Positions 1 to 7,753 of a stretch of 64,000 nt of DNA are shown here, piece by piece; position 1 is the first letter of the stretch; each line of letters starts with the position of its first letter. The translations under genes were made by a program, and so were the position numbers. The notes below the pieces were generated by a model. The model worked only from the letters and a program-made list of their open reading frames with translations, did no database searches and had not been told where the DNA came from. Origin of the DNA: Pseudomonadota bacterium (lineage in GTDB: Bacteria; Pseudomonadota; Gammaproteobacteria; Steroidobacterales; Steroidobacteraceae); contig JAEWBG010000028.1 in NCBI GenBank assembly GCA_023391335.1, forward strand, positions 71,408 through 135,407. Direction: 5' to 3'.

Positions 1-348
1 CGCGGCGATCATGCGCAGGTCGCGCGCCTCTATCCCAGGGCCAACGCTGATTTCCGATTCGCTCGCGACGGCGACCGCGAAACTCGCGTGTCCGTGATAT
101 TCCCCCAAGAAAACGTATTCGCGCGTCTGCAGCGTGGCGAGTTCGTGGGTGCGTGCTAGATATGCGCTTGCGGATGTTTCTCGTACACAGACCAACGAAA
201 GATCGCGCCAAACCGGCACGAACACTGTGTGCGGATCGAGGAGAGCGCGTTGAATTCGTTCCTCATCCTTACGCCAAGCGCCAAGACGATCGACGTAAGG
301 TCCAGCCAAGACGTTCGGTTTGGACGATGAGCCAGCGTTGAAGGGCAT
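1..348 (-). CDS. nudC: NAD(+) diphosphatase (NudC), N-terminal part, cut by window edge
   Basis: The frame is open from an ATG at 348 to the left edge of the window (116 codons), so only the N-terminal half is present. The residues match the NUDIX-like N-terminal domain of NADH pyrophosphatases: a short NxxAG-type start (MPFNAG), then a stretch with DPHTVFVPVWRD that corresponds to the family's 'xP-hW' strand. NudC hydrolyses NAD(H) to NMN and AMP and removes NAD caps from RNA. The zinc ribbon and Nudix box would lie outside the window, so the assignment rests on the N-terminal domain alone. It lies 24 bp downstream of the FlhC-like gene on the same strand. Confidence 0.62.
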   Translation of the reverse strand, partial: MPFNAGSSSKPNVLAGPYVDRLGAWRKDEERIQRALLDPHTVFVPVWRDLSLVCVRETSASAYLARTHELATLQTREYVFLGEYHGHASFAVAVASESEISVGPGIEARDLRMIAA

Positions 349-372
349 GTCCAAAGTCTAGCAGCCGCCGGC

Positions 373-1011
373 CTACCCCGGTGCTGCTGTGCCTGTAACC
401 TCCACTGACAAACGCTTCAATTCGAACTCCTCTTTGCTACGCAAGATGCGCACTCGCAGTCGACGGCTCGAGCGCGTCGTTGTGGCGTTCAGCTTGCAGA
501 TTGGGCACTGCCGTCCGGAAGGACTTTGTTGATGGCGTAAGTACTGGCCGTCGCAGTGTCGGCAGCGCACGATGCGCAGTACCGTGTTCTCCTGGACTAA
601 CTGCAGCAAAAACCAAGCATGTTCGAACGAGATCTTGTTCACGCTGCACAACTGCAGGTGCGTTTCGAATGCATCGCAGAAGAGTCGGCCTCGTTGCAGC
701 GACATGGCACGTGCGGAGTCGCCCGTCACCAGACCGAACGAAACGAATGCGCAGGCGAGCAGGGAAGATTCGAACTGAGTGTGAACGTTGCGTGTGAAGA
801 AGGTCGCTTGCCGCGGCGACTTACCGCGATGCCGTTTAACGGCGACCGACTTGGAATGGCTTGCGTAGGTTCTATACAGCCTACGAATGCGGTCGTCGGT
901 GAGTCCCGTGCATGAGCGAATCGTGCACGTGCGCGCTTCATGACGAATCATCCGCAGCGCCAAGTCGTGGCGTTGGCGCTCGAGAAAGTAACGATCGTTG
1001 CTGATGTGCAT
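373..1011 (-). CDS. FlhC-like transcriptional regulator
   Basis: A 212-residue protein. Residues 14-50 align by eye with the N-terminal helices of FlhC, including the RIRRLYR stretch. The C-terminal third has FlhC's four-cysteine zinc site, here C150-x2-C153 and C169-x2-C172, preceded by a FlhC-like helix (AWFLLQLVQEN). In enterobacteria FlhC pairs with FlhD as FlhD4C2 to activate class II flagellar promoters. A strong ribosome site (agggag) lies about 9 nt before the ATG. The gene is divergent from an FlhD-like gene, and no flagellar gene is in the window, so the target regulon is unknown. Family membership is fairly secure; flagellar control is not claimed. Confidence 0.62.
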   Translation of the reverse strand: MHISNDRYFLERQRHDLALRMIRHEARTCTIRSCTGLTDDRIRRLYRTYASHSKSVAVKRHRGKSPRQATFFTRNVHTQFESSLLACAFVSFGLVTGDSARAMSLQRGRLFCDAFETHLQLCSVNKISFEHAWFLLQLVQENTVLRIVRCRHCDGQYLRHQQSPSGRQCPICKLNATTTRSSRRLRVRILRSKEEFELKRLSVEVTGTAAPG

Positions 1012-1164
1012 GAACTGTCTCCCTGTTCAGCGTTGTTGTGGATTTCACGCCCATCCTTGAGCGGCCCGATTGGGGGGCGGTGTAGTGTGCGTGAATTTGA
1101 CCGCGGCGAGAAGCCTCGGTTTAATACCGCGTCGCTGGCACGGACGCCACGTAAAGGAACTGAT

Positions 1165-1896
1165 ATGCCAAAGCCGCTCAAGGAAGATTCGCTTTTAGTC
1201 GCACCGCCCGTTCTTACCGATGCGCTCCTGCATCGGATCTACGAACTGAATCTCGATTACCTTCAATTGTTGCGATCGGAGCAGGCTGAAGCGCATTGCG
1301 CTGCTCAGTTGCAGCACTTTCCGCCGCAGGTTCTCGAACTGATCGCCAGTAGCGGGGCGCAAGCGTTGCAGCGATTGGCTCGGGCGCCCTATACGCTCTA
1401 TTCGCTCGGTTTCGAAGATTTGAAATTTTGGCGGGCCGCGTGCGATAGCGACGATGAGCTGGCCGCGCGCTACTGCACGAATACGTCCGCGTGGGTACAA
1501 GGCCCGTTCTACGAAGTCGCGCTCTTGTTCGCGTGGCACATCGCCACGTCGAACCGTTTGGCCGCGCGCGTCGTATTGGCGATGCCAGATGAGTTGATCG
1601 GTCTGTTCGTCGATACGCCGCTCGCACGCATTCGCCGCATTGCCATCGACTATCCGGGATTGTTGATGCCGCGCTGGCCTGCCAATCGCGGCTTCTGGCC
1701 TGATCTACTGCGCTTCGCGCAAGGCGATGATCGTGCACGCCTGACTACAGTCACGTTGCTGGGCACGCAACTGATCGCGGCGCAATTGCAGGCGTCGGCG
1801 GGTCAAGATCAGCGCGTTCTCAATGCGCATCGGCTGCAGTATTCGGCTCGGGTCCGTGGAGGCAAGGTGCGTATGAAGCTTGGGGTCGGCAGCTGA
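1165..1896 (+). CDS. FlhD-like protein with two apparent FlhD-type repeats
   Basis: Start chosen at 1165 because of the ribosome site aaagga 6 nt upstream; the frame extends further 5' to 940 but would overlap the divergent FlhC-like gene. The product has 243 residues. Residues 20-92 resemble FlhD: LLHRIYELNLDYLQLL parallels the FlhD helix LLKHIYDINLSYLLLA, and PPQVLELI...LQRLA parallels its next helices. Residues about 116-187 repeat the same pattern (MPDELIGLFVDTPLARIRRIA, then an LLMPRW strand and FWPDLLR). FlhD is normally about 115 residues, so this looks like a tandem duplication or a fusion of two divergent FlhD folds. Its divergent partner at 373-1011 is FlhC-like, which supports the reading. 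Function is inferred only as DNA-binding co-regulator. Confidence 0.52.
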   Translation: MPKPLKEDSLLVAPPVLTDALLHRIYELNLDYLQLLRSEQAEAHCAAQLQHFPPQVLELIASSGAQALQRLARAPYTLYSLGFEDLKFWRAACDSDDELAARYCTNTSAWVQGPFYEVALLFAWHIATSNRLAARVVLAMPDELIGLFVDTPLARIRRIAIDYPGLLMPRWPANRGFWPDLLRFAQGDDRARLTTVTLLGTQLIAAQLQASAGQDQRVLNAHRLQYSARVRGGKVRMKLGVGS

Positions 1897-1905
1897 CGAC
1901 TGCGC

Positions 1906-3075
1906 TTACTCTTTTCGCAAAGAACTCGCGCGGGTGAGTGCATCCCGCCCGAATTTGTCGCGAATCGTGTCGAGCGCGTTGTCGAGCCGCTTATCGCGCA
2001 CGACGCGGGAATCTGCAGAGAACAAATCGAGTTGCGGCGCGCGCGTCAGATCACCGGTGCCCACCCCGAGCAGCCGCACCGCGGCTCGCGGTTGCTCGCG
2101 AATCCAAACGTCGAGCAGCCGATGTGCTTGTTCGCCGATCGAACGCGTTTCTCGCGTCGGCGGTTGCAGTGTTGCTTGTCGCGTGAAGGTCCGAAAGTCG
2201 CTGCGGCGAATTTTGACGGTGACTCGTCCCGCTAACCACTCCTGTGCGCGCAATCTTGCCGCAGCACGATCGATCAAATCGGCGAGCTGCGCGTGCATCT
2301 GTTCCGGCTTCTTCAGATCGTGCTCGAATGTCTCTTCTGCGGAGATCTGTTTCTCGTCCGCATCGGGAATCACATCGCGATCGTCGATTCCGCGAGCACG
2401 CTCTCGCATGAGCACAGCGTATTTTCCAAACAGCGCTTGCAGTATTGAATCTGCGCACGAGCGCAGGTCTCGCAGCGTGTTGATGCCACGCGCTTGTAAT
2501 TGCGCGGCGGTTTTCGGTCCGATGCCGAATAGCCGTCCGACGGGAAGCGGGTCGAGCACTTGAGTGAGTTCGTCTGGCTTCACGATCACAAGTCCATCCG
2601 GTTTGCGTAGATCGGAGGCGATCTTGGCAACGAGTTTGTTGGGCGCCACGCCGACGGATGCGGTCAGTCCTGTGCGCTCGCGAATTCGACGTTTGATCTC
2701 CGCCGCAATTCTTTCGGCGGAGCCCAGCGCCACTTGACTGTGCGTGACGTCGAGGAAAGCCTCGTCCAACGACAAGCCTTCAACGAGCGGCGTGAACTCG
2801 TGAAAGATTGCGAAGACCTGCCCAGAGATCTCCTGATAGCGCGCAAATCTGGGACGCACACACACCGCATGCGGGCACAAGCGCAGTGCCTCTCGCATCG
2901 GCATTGCCGAACGCACGCCATATTTGCGAACTTCATAACTTGCCGCAGCGACGACGCCGCGACCGCCCGTGCCGCCAACAATCAGCGGCGTGCCGCGCAG
3001 CTCCGGATTGTCGAGTTCTTCCACGGACGCATAGAAGGCGTCCATGTCGACGTGGAGGATGCGGCGCTCATTCAT
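1906..3075 (-). CDS. dinB: DNA polymerase IV (Y-family)
   Basis: 389 residues. The N-terminus ILHVDMDAFYASVE carries the first catalytic aspartates and the steric-gate aromatic; SLDEAFLDVT holds the second acidic pair. The helix-hairpin-helix thumb (GIGPKTAAQLQARGI) and the C-terminal little-finger domain follow, giving a full-length enzyme. DinB performs error-prone translesion synthesis and -1 slippage. The C-terminus does not show an obvious QxSLF-type clamp-binding motif; QLDLFS near residue 345 could serve. The gene converges with the FlhD-like gene (9 bp between stops). Upstream of its ATG there is no clear Shine-Dalgarno because hairpin-rich repeat DNA begins within a few bases. Confidence 0.95.
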   Translation of the reverse strand: MNERRILHVDMDAFYASVEELDNPELRGTPLIVGGTGGRGVVAAASYEVRKYGVRSAMPMREALRLCPHAVCVRPRFARYQEISGQVFAIFHEFTPLVEGLSLDEAFLDVTHSQVALGSAERIAAEIKRRIRERTGLTASVGVAPNKLVAKIASDLRKPDGLVIVKPDELTQVLDPLPVGRLFGIGPKTAAQLQARGINTLRDLRSCADSILQALFGKYAVLMRERARGIDDRDVIPDADEKQISAEETFEHDLKKPEQMHAQLADLIDRAAARLRAQEWLAGRVTVKIRRSDFRTFTRQATLQPPTRETRSIGEQAHRLLDVWIREQPRAAVRLLGVGTGDLTRAPQLDLFSADSRVVRDKRLDNALDTIRDKFGRDALTRASSLRKE

Positions 3076-3081
3076 AAGGGC

Positions 3082-3253
3082 AGCTTGCTTTGCAAGCAGG
3101 CAAGCCTAACGGCAGGCGAGTCCTGCGGACAGGCAAGCCGACAAAGTCGGCAGGCCAGAATCTAACTCTGGCTTGCTGCCTGTGGCAGCTTGCCTGCTGC
3201 GTCTTCGCAGCTCGCTTGCGCAGGCTCGCTTGCTCGCGCAGCGAGCTTGCTCT
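3082..3253. repeat. Hairpin-rich GCAAGC/GCTTGC repeat block
   Basis: The whole gap between dinB and the DUF4399 gene is made of short units: GCAAGC-type on the left half, GCTTGC-type on the right half, with nested small hairpins such as gcttgc-ttt-gcaagc at 3083-3097 and gccgac-aaa-gtcggc. No gene is visible. Overall it is an imperfect long inverted repeat, similar in architecture to the periodic-arm elements elsewhere in the window but less regular. Confidence 0.6.
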
Positions 3254-3257
3254 TGTC

Positions 3258-3686
3258 TTACTTCACCGTGATCGTGATCTTCTTCGACACCACCGCCGGA
3301 TCATGAGGCACGTGCGCTTGATCGCCGAGCAGGAGTTGCAGCGTGTGCTTGCCGGGTTTCAGTTCAACCGTAGTTTCGGTCTGACCTTTGCCGAAGTGAA
3401 CGTGATTCGCATCGGCTGGCACCGGTGCATCCAGCGGCGGCAAGTCTGCATCGATGATCAAGTGGTGGTGGCCGGTGTTTTCCATCGCGGTCCCAGCCGG
3501 CGCCACGCCCATGCCTTTCAATCCAAACTTCACCGTAACGGGGCTGCTCACCGTCGCCCCATCTTTCGGCGTGATGAAGTAAACCTCCGCGCCAGTAGGC
3601 GAAGGCGTGCGTTTGATTTGAGCCGTCGCGAGGCCGGTGATGGCGAGGGTAAGGGAAACGAATGCGACTGAGATCGAGGTCTTCAT
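3258..3686 (-). CDS. Periplasmic DUF4399 protein
   Basis: 142 residues with a clear signal peptide (VAFVSLTLAITGLATA, cleavage near residue 23). The rest is a beta-rich domain with GAEVYFITPKDGATVSSPVT, a GHHHLIID histidine cluster and a KPGKHTLQLLLGD strand, which is the pattern of the DUF4399 family. The histidines could bind metal, but no function is established for the family. The ribosome site aggag sits 6 nt before the ATG and directly abuts the arm of a repeat element. FadE lies upstream on the same strand beyond that element. Confidence 0.75.
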   Translation of the reverse strand: MKTSISVAFVSLTLAITGLATAQIKRTPSPTGAEVYFITPKDGATVSSPVTVKFGLKGMGVAPAGTAMENTGHHHLIIDADLPPLDAPVPADANHVHFGKGQTETTVELKPGKHTLQLLLGDQAHVPHDPAVVSKKITITVK

Positions 3687-3697
3687 CGAAAGCTCCT

Positions 3698-3799
3698 GTG
3701 ATGAAGTGATGTGGTGATGGAGTGAAAGCTAGCGCGGTCAGAGAATAGCCTGCTTCGGCGCCTCTTTTCACTTCATCACTTCATCACCCCCCATCACTC
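3698..3799. repeat. Periodic-arm inverted repeat, 8-bp GTGATGnn unit (copy C1)
   Basis: Left arm 3698-3729 is four successive 8-bp units of GTGATGnn type; right arm 3766-3799 reads the complement (TTCATCAC units). About 36 bp separate the arms. The left arm abuts the ribosome site of the DUF4399 gene and the right arm ends 4 bp before the fadE stop codon. Confidence 0.85.
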
Positions 3800-3802
3800 T
3801 GC

Positions 3803-6310
3803 TCAGGCGTTTCCCACCCTCACCGGTCGCAACGTTTCCTCCGCCAGTTCGTGCGCTGCTGCCATCTCTTCAGTCGTGAAATCATCGACGTGAATGATGT
3901 CCATTACGCGACGATCGTAGTCGCGCAAGGTTGCGGCTTCGGTTTCCGTTAGAAGGCCAATGGCCAACCCTTGTTGAATCTGGCCGGGCAGATCGAGCGC
4001 GGTGATGCGTCCAGTCTTCACGCCTTCCACTCGCAAGCGCTTCTCGAGCGGTTCAGCGGTCTCGGCGAGGACCATCGCTTCGTGCAGCATGCCGAGCGCG
4101 TTGTTCGGTTCGACGGTGCGGTAGACGCCGTTGGTCAGCCGATCGCGAGTGACCGTCGAGCGCAGGATTTGATCGACGATCTGCGCGCCGAGCCGATCGC
4201 TCGGTGCGTGATACGTCTGCCCGCGCGGAAAGATGAACAGGCGCATGAAAGCCGCGAGCCAGCGGTTCGGGAAATTCCGCAGGAAGCTGTGCAACTGTTC
4301 TTGAGCCTTGTACAGCAAGCTGCGGCATGCCCACTCGATGACGGGCAGATCTTCCTGCGGACGGCCTTGATTCTCGTAGTGCTTGAGCACCATGGACGCC
4401 AAGTACATACACGAGAGCACATCGCCCAGCCGTGCAGAGAGGCTTTCTTTCTTCTTTAAGTAACCGCCGAGCGTGAGCATCGCCACATCCGTTGCGAACG
4501 CGAACGACGCACTGAAGCGATTGATATGTTGGTAGAAGCGTTGCGTCGGGCCCGTATCCGGCACACGTGAGTAACGAGCGAGCGTCAACGCCATCACCAT
4601 CGACCGCACGGCGTTACTGATCGTAAATCCAATGTGACCGAACAGGGCGCGATCGAACTCGACCGAGCCGCGATTCTTATCTTTGTCCCGCGCCGCCTCC
4701 ATTTCCCGCAGCACGAACGGATGACAGCGGATGGCGCCCTGCCCAAAGATGATGAGGTTGCGCGTCAATAGATTCGCGCCTTCGACCGTGATCGCAACCG
4801 GCGCGATTTGGTAACCACGCGCCAGATAGTTCTTGGGTCCGATGCAAATGCCCTTGCCGCCATGGATATCCATCGCATCGTTGCCGACGGCGCGGCCCAG
4901 CTCGGTCAGGTGATACTTCAACATGGCTGAAGGCACGGACGGTTTTTCGCCGCCGTCGATTGCGCCTGCCGTGACGCTGCGCGCCGCATCCATGATGTAA
5001 GTGTTGCCTGCCATGCGCGCGAGCACTTCCGCGACGCCTTCGAACTGACCGACCGACACATTGAACTGCCGCCGAATGCGCGCGTAAGCGCCCGAGGCGA
5101 ACACCGCCGCTTTCGCGCCGCCGGTCGCGCTGGATGGCAGCGAAATGCAGCGGCCCACAGACAACTGCTCCACCAACATGCGCCAGCCTTGGCCTGCCAT
5201 TTTTGCGCCACCGATGATTGCATCGAGCGGGACGAACACGTCCTTGCCTTGGATCGGGCCGTTCTGGAACGGCACGTTCAATGGGAAGTGCCGACGTCCA
5301 ATCGTGATGCCTGCGGTGTTGCGCGGAATGAGCGCGCACGTAATGCCGTAGTCGGTGCGATCGCCACCGAGCAACTTATCGGGATCGAACAACTTGAAGG
5401 CAAGGCCGATGACCGTCGCAATCGGCGCGAGCGTGATGTAGCGCTTCGAGAAATTCAGGCGCACACCGATCACTTCGCGGCCCTCATACACGCCGCGGCA
5501 GACGATGCCCGTGTCCGGAATCGAGGCTGCATCCGATCCAGCCCGAGGCCCGGTCAATGCAAAGCACGGCACGTCTTCGCCGCGCGCCAAACGTGGCAGG
5601 TAGTGGTTGCGCTGCTCCTCGGTTCCGTAGTGAAGCAGCAACTCTGCAGGTCCCAACGAATTGGGCACGGCGACCGTCGATGCAACCAGAGCAGAACGGC
5701 TCGCGAGTTTCACGAGCACACAAGAGTGCGCGTACGCGGAAAATTCCAGACCGCCGTATTTCTTCGGGATGATCATCGCGAAGAAGCCTTTGCTCTTGAT
5801 GTAGTCCCACATCTGCGGCGGCAAGTCGGCACGACGATGGGTGATGTCCCATTCGTCGATCATTCGGCACAGCTCTTCGCAGGGACCGTCGAGGAACGCC
5901 TGCTCCTCGGCTGACAAACGCGGCGGCGCTGCCGAGAGCAACTTGTCCCAATCCGGACCGCCGGTGAACAGCTCGCCATCCCACCAGACGGTGCCCGCTT
6001 CCAACGCGTCTTTTTCCGTCTGCGACATCGAAGGCAACATGCGACGGTATTGCCGCAGGAACGGTCGGCTGATGAATCGCATGCGGAACGCATCGATATT
6101 CAGCAGCACCATGCCGGCAAGCACCAGCCAGAGCACGATCAGCCATGCGAGGCTGCCGTTACCAAACCAGCTATATAGAAGGAGTGCACCGCCGTAAGAG
6201 GCCGTCGCTGTCAGCAGCGAGGCGCGCTGGTACGCGAGGACGAGAGCGCCGATTAAGAACACCGCGAACCAAAGGAAACTGCTCACATGAACCTCGCTGA
6301 AGGAATCCAC
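3803..6310 (-). CDS. fadE: Acyl-CoA dehydrogenase, FadE type
   Basis: 835 residues, matching the long FadE family (E. coli about 814). An N-terminal membrane region of about 65 residues (FLWFAVFLIGALVLAYQ and YSWFGNGSLAWLIVLWLVLAGM) precedes the acyl-CoA dehydrogenase domain. Visible are the FAD/substrate signature CFALTGPRAGSDAAS near residue 250 and the helical region MDIHGGKGICIGPKNYLARGYQ near residue 480, followed by FadE's extra C-terminal domain. FadE introduces the first double bond in fatty-acid beta-oxidation at the inner membrane. The gene stands alone on the minus strand with repeat elements on both sides. Confidence 0.93.
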   Translation of the reverse strand: MDSFSEVHVSSFLWFAVFLIGALVLAYQRASLLTATASYGGALLLYSWFGNGSLAWLIVLWLVLAGMVLLNIDAFRMRFISRPFLRQYRRMLPSMSQTEKDALEAGTVWWDGELFTGGPDWDKLLSAAPPRLSAEEQAFLDGPCEELCRMIDEWDITHRRADLPPQMWDYIKSKGFFAMIIPKKYGGLEFSAYAHSCVLVKLASRSALVASTVAVPNSLGPAELLLHYGTEEQRNHYLPRLARGEDVPCFALTGPRAGSDAASIPDTGIVCRGVYEGREVIGVRLNFSKRYITLAPIATVIGLAFKLFDPDKLLGGDRTDYGITCALIPRNTAGITIGRRHFPLNVPFQNGPIQGKDVFVPLDAIIGGAKMAGQGWRMLVEQLSVGRCISLPSSATGGAKAAVFASGAYARIRRQFNVSVGQFEGVAEVLARMAGNTYIMDAARSVTAGAIDGGEKPSVPSAMLKYHLTELGRAVGNDAMDIHGGKGICIGPKNYLARGYQIAPVAITVEGANLLTRNLIIFGQGAIRCHPFVLREMEAARDKDKNRGSVEFDRALFGHIGFTISNAVRSMVMALTLARYSRVPDTGPTQRFYQHINRFSASFAFATDVAMLTLGGYLKKKESLSARLGDVLSCMYLASMVLKHYENQGRPQEDLPVIEWACRSLLYKAQEQLHSFLRNFPNRWLAAFMRLFIFPRGQTYHAPSDRLGAQIVDQILRSTVTRDRLTNGVYRTVEPNNALGMLHEAMVLAETAEPLEKRLRVEGVKTGRITALDLPGQIQQGLAIGLLTETEAATLRDYDRRVMDIIHVDDFTTEEMAAAHELAEETLRPVRVGNA

Positions 6311-6469
6311 CGAGCGCTCGGCATTGCGGGCCGAACTTTTGATCTCGAGCTGGCGAGCCCTGAAATGGGAGGGATCGCAGCTTTATTGGGTTCTACCGCG
6401 AGGCGTTCAAGGCAGCAAGCGCAGTCTGCGCTGCTTTACGGTTTTCCCGGATAGGACGGGCTAAGGAAT

Positions 6470-6583
6470 TCCACGGAGCACTCGGAGTTCACGGAGCAAA
6501 GAGCAGAGGTTCAAGTTCAGAGCTCAGCGCCTGCGGCTGAGCTCTGCATCCATCGACCTCCGTGTCTTTGCGTCCTCCGTGGA
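6470..6583. repeat. Periodic-arm inverted repeat, 9-bp CACGGAGnn unit (copy A1)
   Basis: Left arm tccacggag-ca-ctcggag-tt-cacggag keeps a 9-bp period; right arm 6557-6583 is its complement with one 8-bp step. The spacer holds a perfect 11-bp stem (6518-6528 with 6536-6546, 7-nt loop). The gap 6311-6597 between fadE and mdh contains nothing else that I can support. Confidence 0.85.
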
Positions 6584-6597
6584 GACATTCGGAATCT

Positions 6598-7575
6598 CTA
6601 GATCAGCTCTTTCACGCCATCGCGCTCTTCGAGCAATTCCTTGTGCGTCGCGTCCATGCGTTGGCGGCTGAAGTCGTTGATGGAAAGGCCTTGCACGATC
6701 TGGTACTCGCCGTTCTTGCAGGTCACCGGATAACCGTAGATGACGCCCTGCGGAATTCCGTAGCTGCCGTCCGACGGCACGCCCATGCTGACCCAGTCGC
6801 CTTCCGGTGTGCCTTTGACCCAATCGCGAATGTGATCGATCGCAGCGGATGCAGCGGATGCAGCGGATGATGCGCCCCGCGCTTTGATGATTGCGGCGCC
6901 GCGTTGTTGCACGACGGGAATGAACGTATCCGCGTACCACGACTGATCGACGAGCGAGAGCGCGGGCTTGCCATCGACCGTGGCTTGATGCAGATCGGGG
7001 TATTGCGTGGACGAATGGTTGCCCCAGATCGTGACCTTGCGAACCTGGGTCACATGTTTGCCGGTCTTCTCTGCGAGCTGCGCCACGGCGCGGTTGTGAT
7101 CCAAGCGGACCATTGCCGTGAAGTTGCGCGGATTCAAACCCGGCGCATTGCGCTGCGCGATCAGTGAGTTCGTGTTGGCCGGATTGCCGACCACCAACAC
7201 ACGCACGTTGCGATTAGCGACCGCATCGAGTGCTTTACCCTGTGCCGAGAAGATCTGCGCATTCGCCATCAACAGATCCTTGCGCTCCATGCCCGGACCG
7301 CGGGGGCGCGCACCCACGAGCAACGCGATTTCGCAATCCTTGAAGGCAACGCGTGCATCGTCCGTCGCGACGATTTTGTTCAGCGTGGGGAAGGCGCAAT
7401 CGTTGAGTTCCATGACCACGCCCTGCAGGGCACCCAGTGCGGGCGTCACTTCGAGCAGATGCAGGTTGATCGGCTGATCGGCACCGAGCATTTGTCCCGA
7501 AGCGACACGGAACGCCAAGGCGTAACCAATTTGGCCGGCTCCGCCGGTGATGGCGACGTTGATGGGACTCTTCAT
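6598..7575 (-). CDS. mdh: NAD-dependent malate dehydrogenase
   Basis: 325 residues from the ATG at 7575 (an in-frame ATG at 7581 would add two; the ribosome site aggaga lies just upstream of both). VAITGGAGQIGYALAFR is the NAD-binding loop; ERKDLL, VVGNPANTNSLIA, the catalytic aspartate/histidine region VRLDHNRAVAQ and WGNHSSTQYPD identify the cytosolic-type malate dehydrogenase common in actinobacteria and many proteobacteria. It interconverts malate and oxaloacetate in the TCA cycle. A three-fold 9-bp codon repeat (gcagcggat) at about 6842-6868 encodes the normal SAASAASAA helix. It is divergent from otsA. Confidence 0.95.
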   Translation of the reverse strand: MKSPINVAITGGAGQIGYALAFRVASGQMLGADQPINLHLLEVTPALGALQGVVMELNDCAFPTLNKIVATDDARVAFKDCEIALLVGARPRGPGMERKDLLMANAQIFSAQGKALDAVANRNVRVLVVGNPANTNSLIAQRNAPGLNPRNFTAMVRLDHNRAVAQLAEKTGKHVTQVRKVTIWGNHSSTQYPDLHQATVDGKPALSLVDQSWYADTFIPVVQQRGAAIIKARGASSAASAASAAIDHIRDWVKGTPEGDWVSMGVPSDGSYGIPQGVIYGYPVTCKNGEYQIVQGLSINDFSRQRMDATHKELLEERDGVKELI

Positions 7576-7753
7576 GGACATGCTTCTCCTGAATTTCGGT
7601 GCCTGATCGGGGGCGCGGATTCTAGCAAGCCTTGCTGCTCCAGGCTCACAGGGCACCTTCCCCGCAGAGGGCGGCACCCAGTGCGCCAGCAGGGAACAAT
7701 TACATGGGCGAGGCGCTTCCCAATGACGCACTTGCGAACACGGGGACTGCTCG

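Noticed and set aside
153..341. Plus-strand frame at the left edge
   Set aside because: It is the antisense shadow of the truncated nudC gene.
940..1164. Extended N-terminus for the FlhD-like gene
   Set aside because: It would overlap the divergent FlhC-like coding region and lacks a ribosome site; 1165 has a good one.
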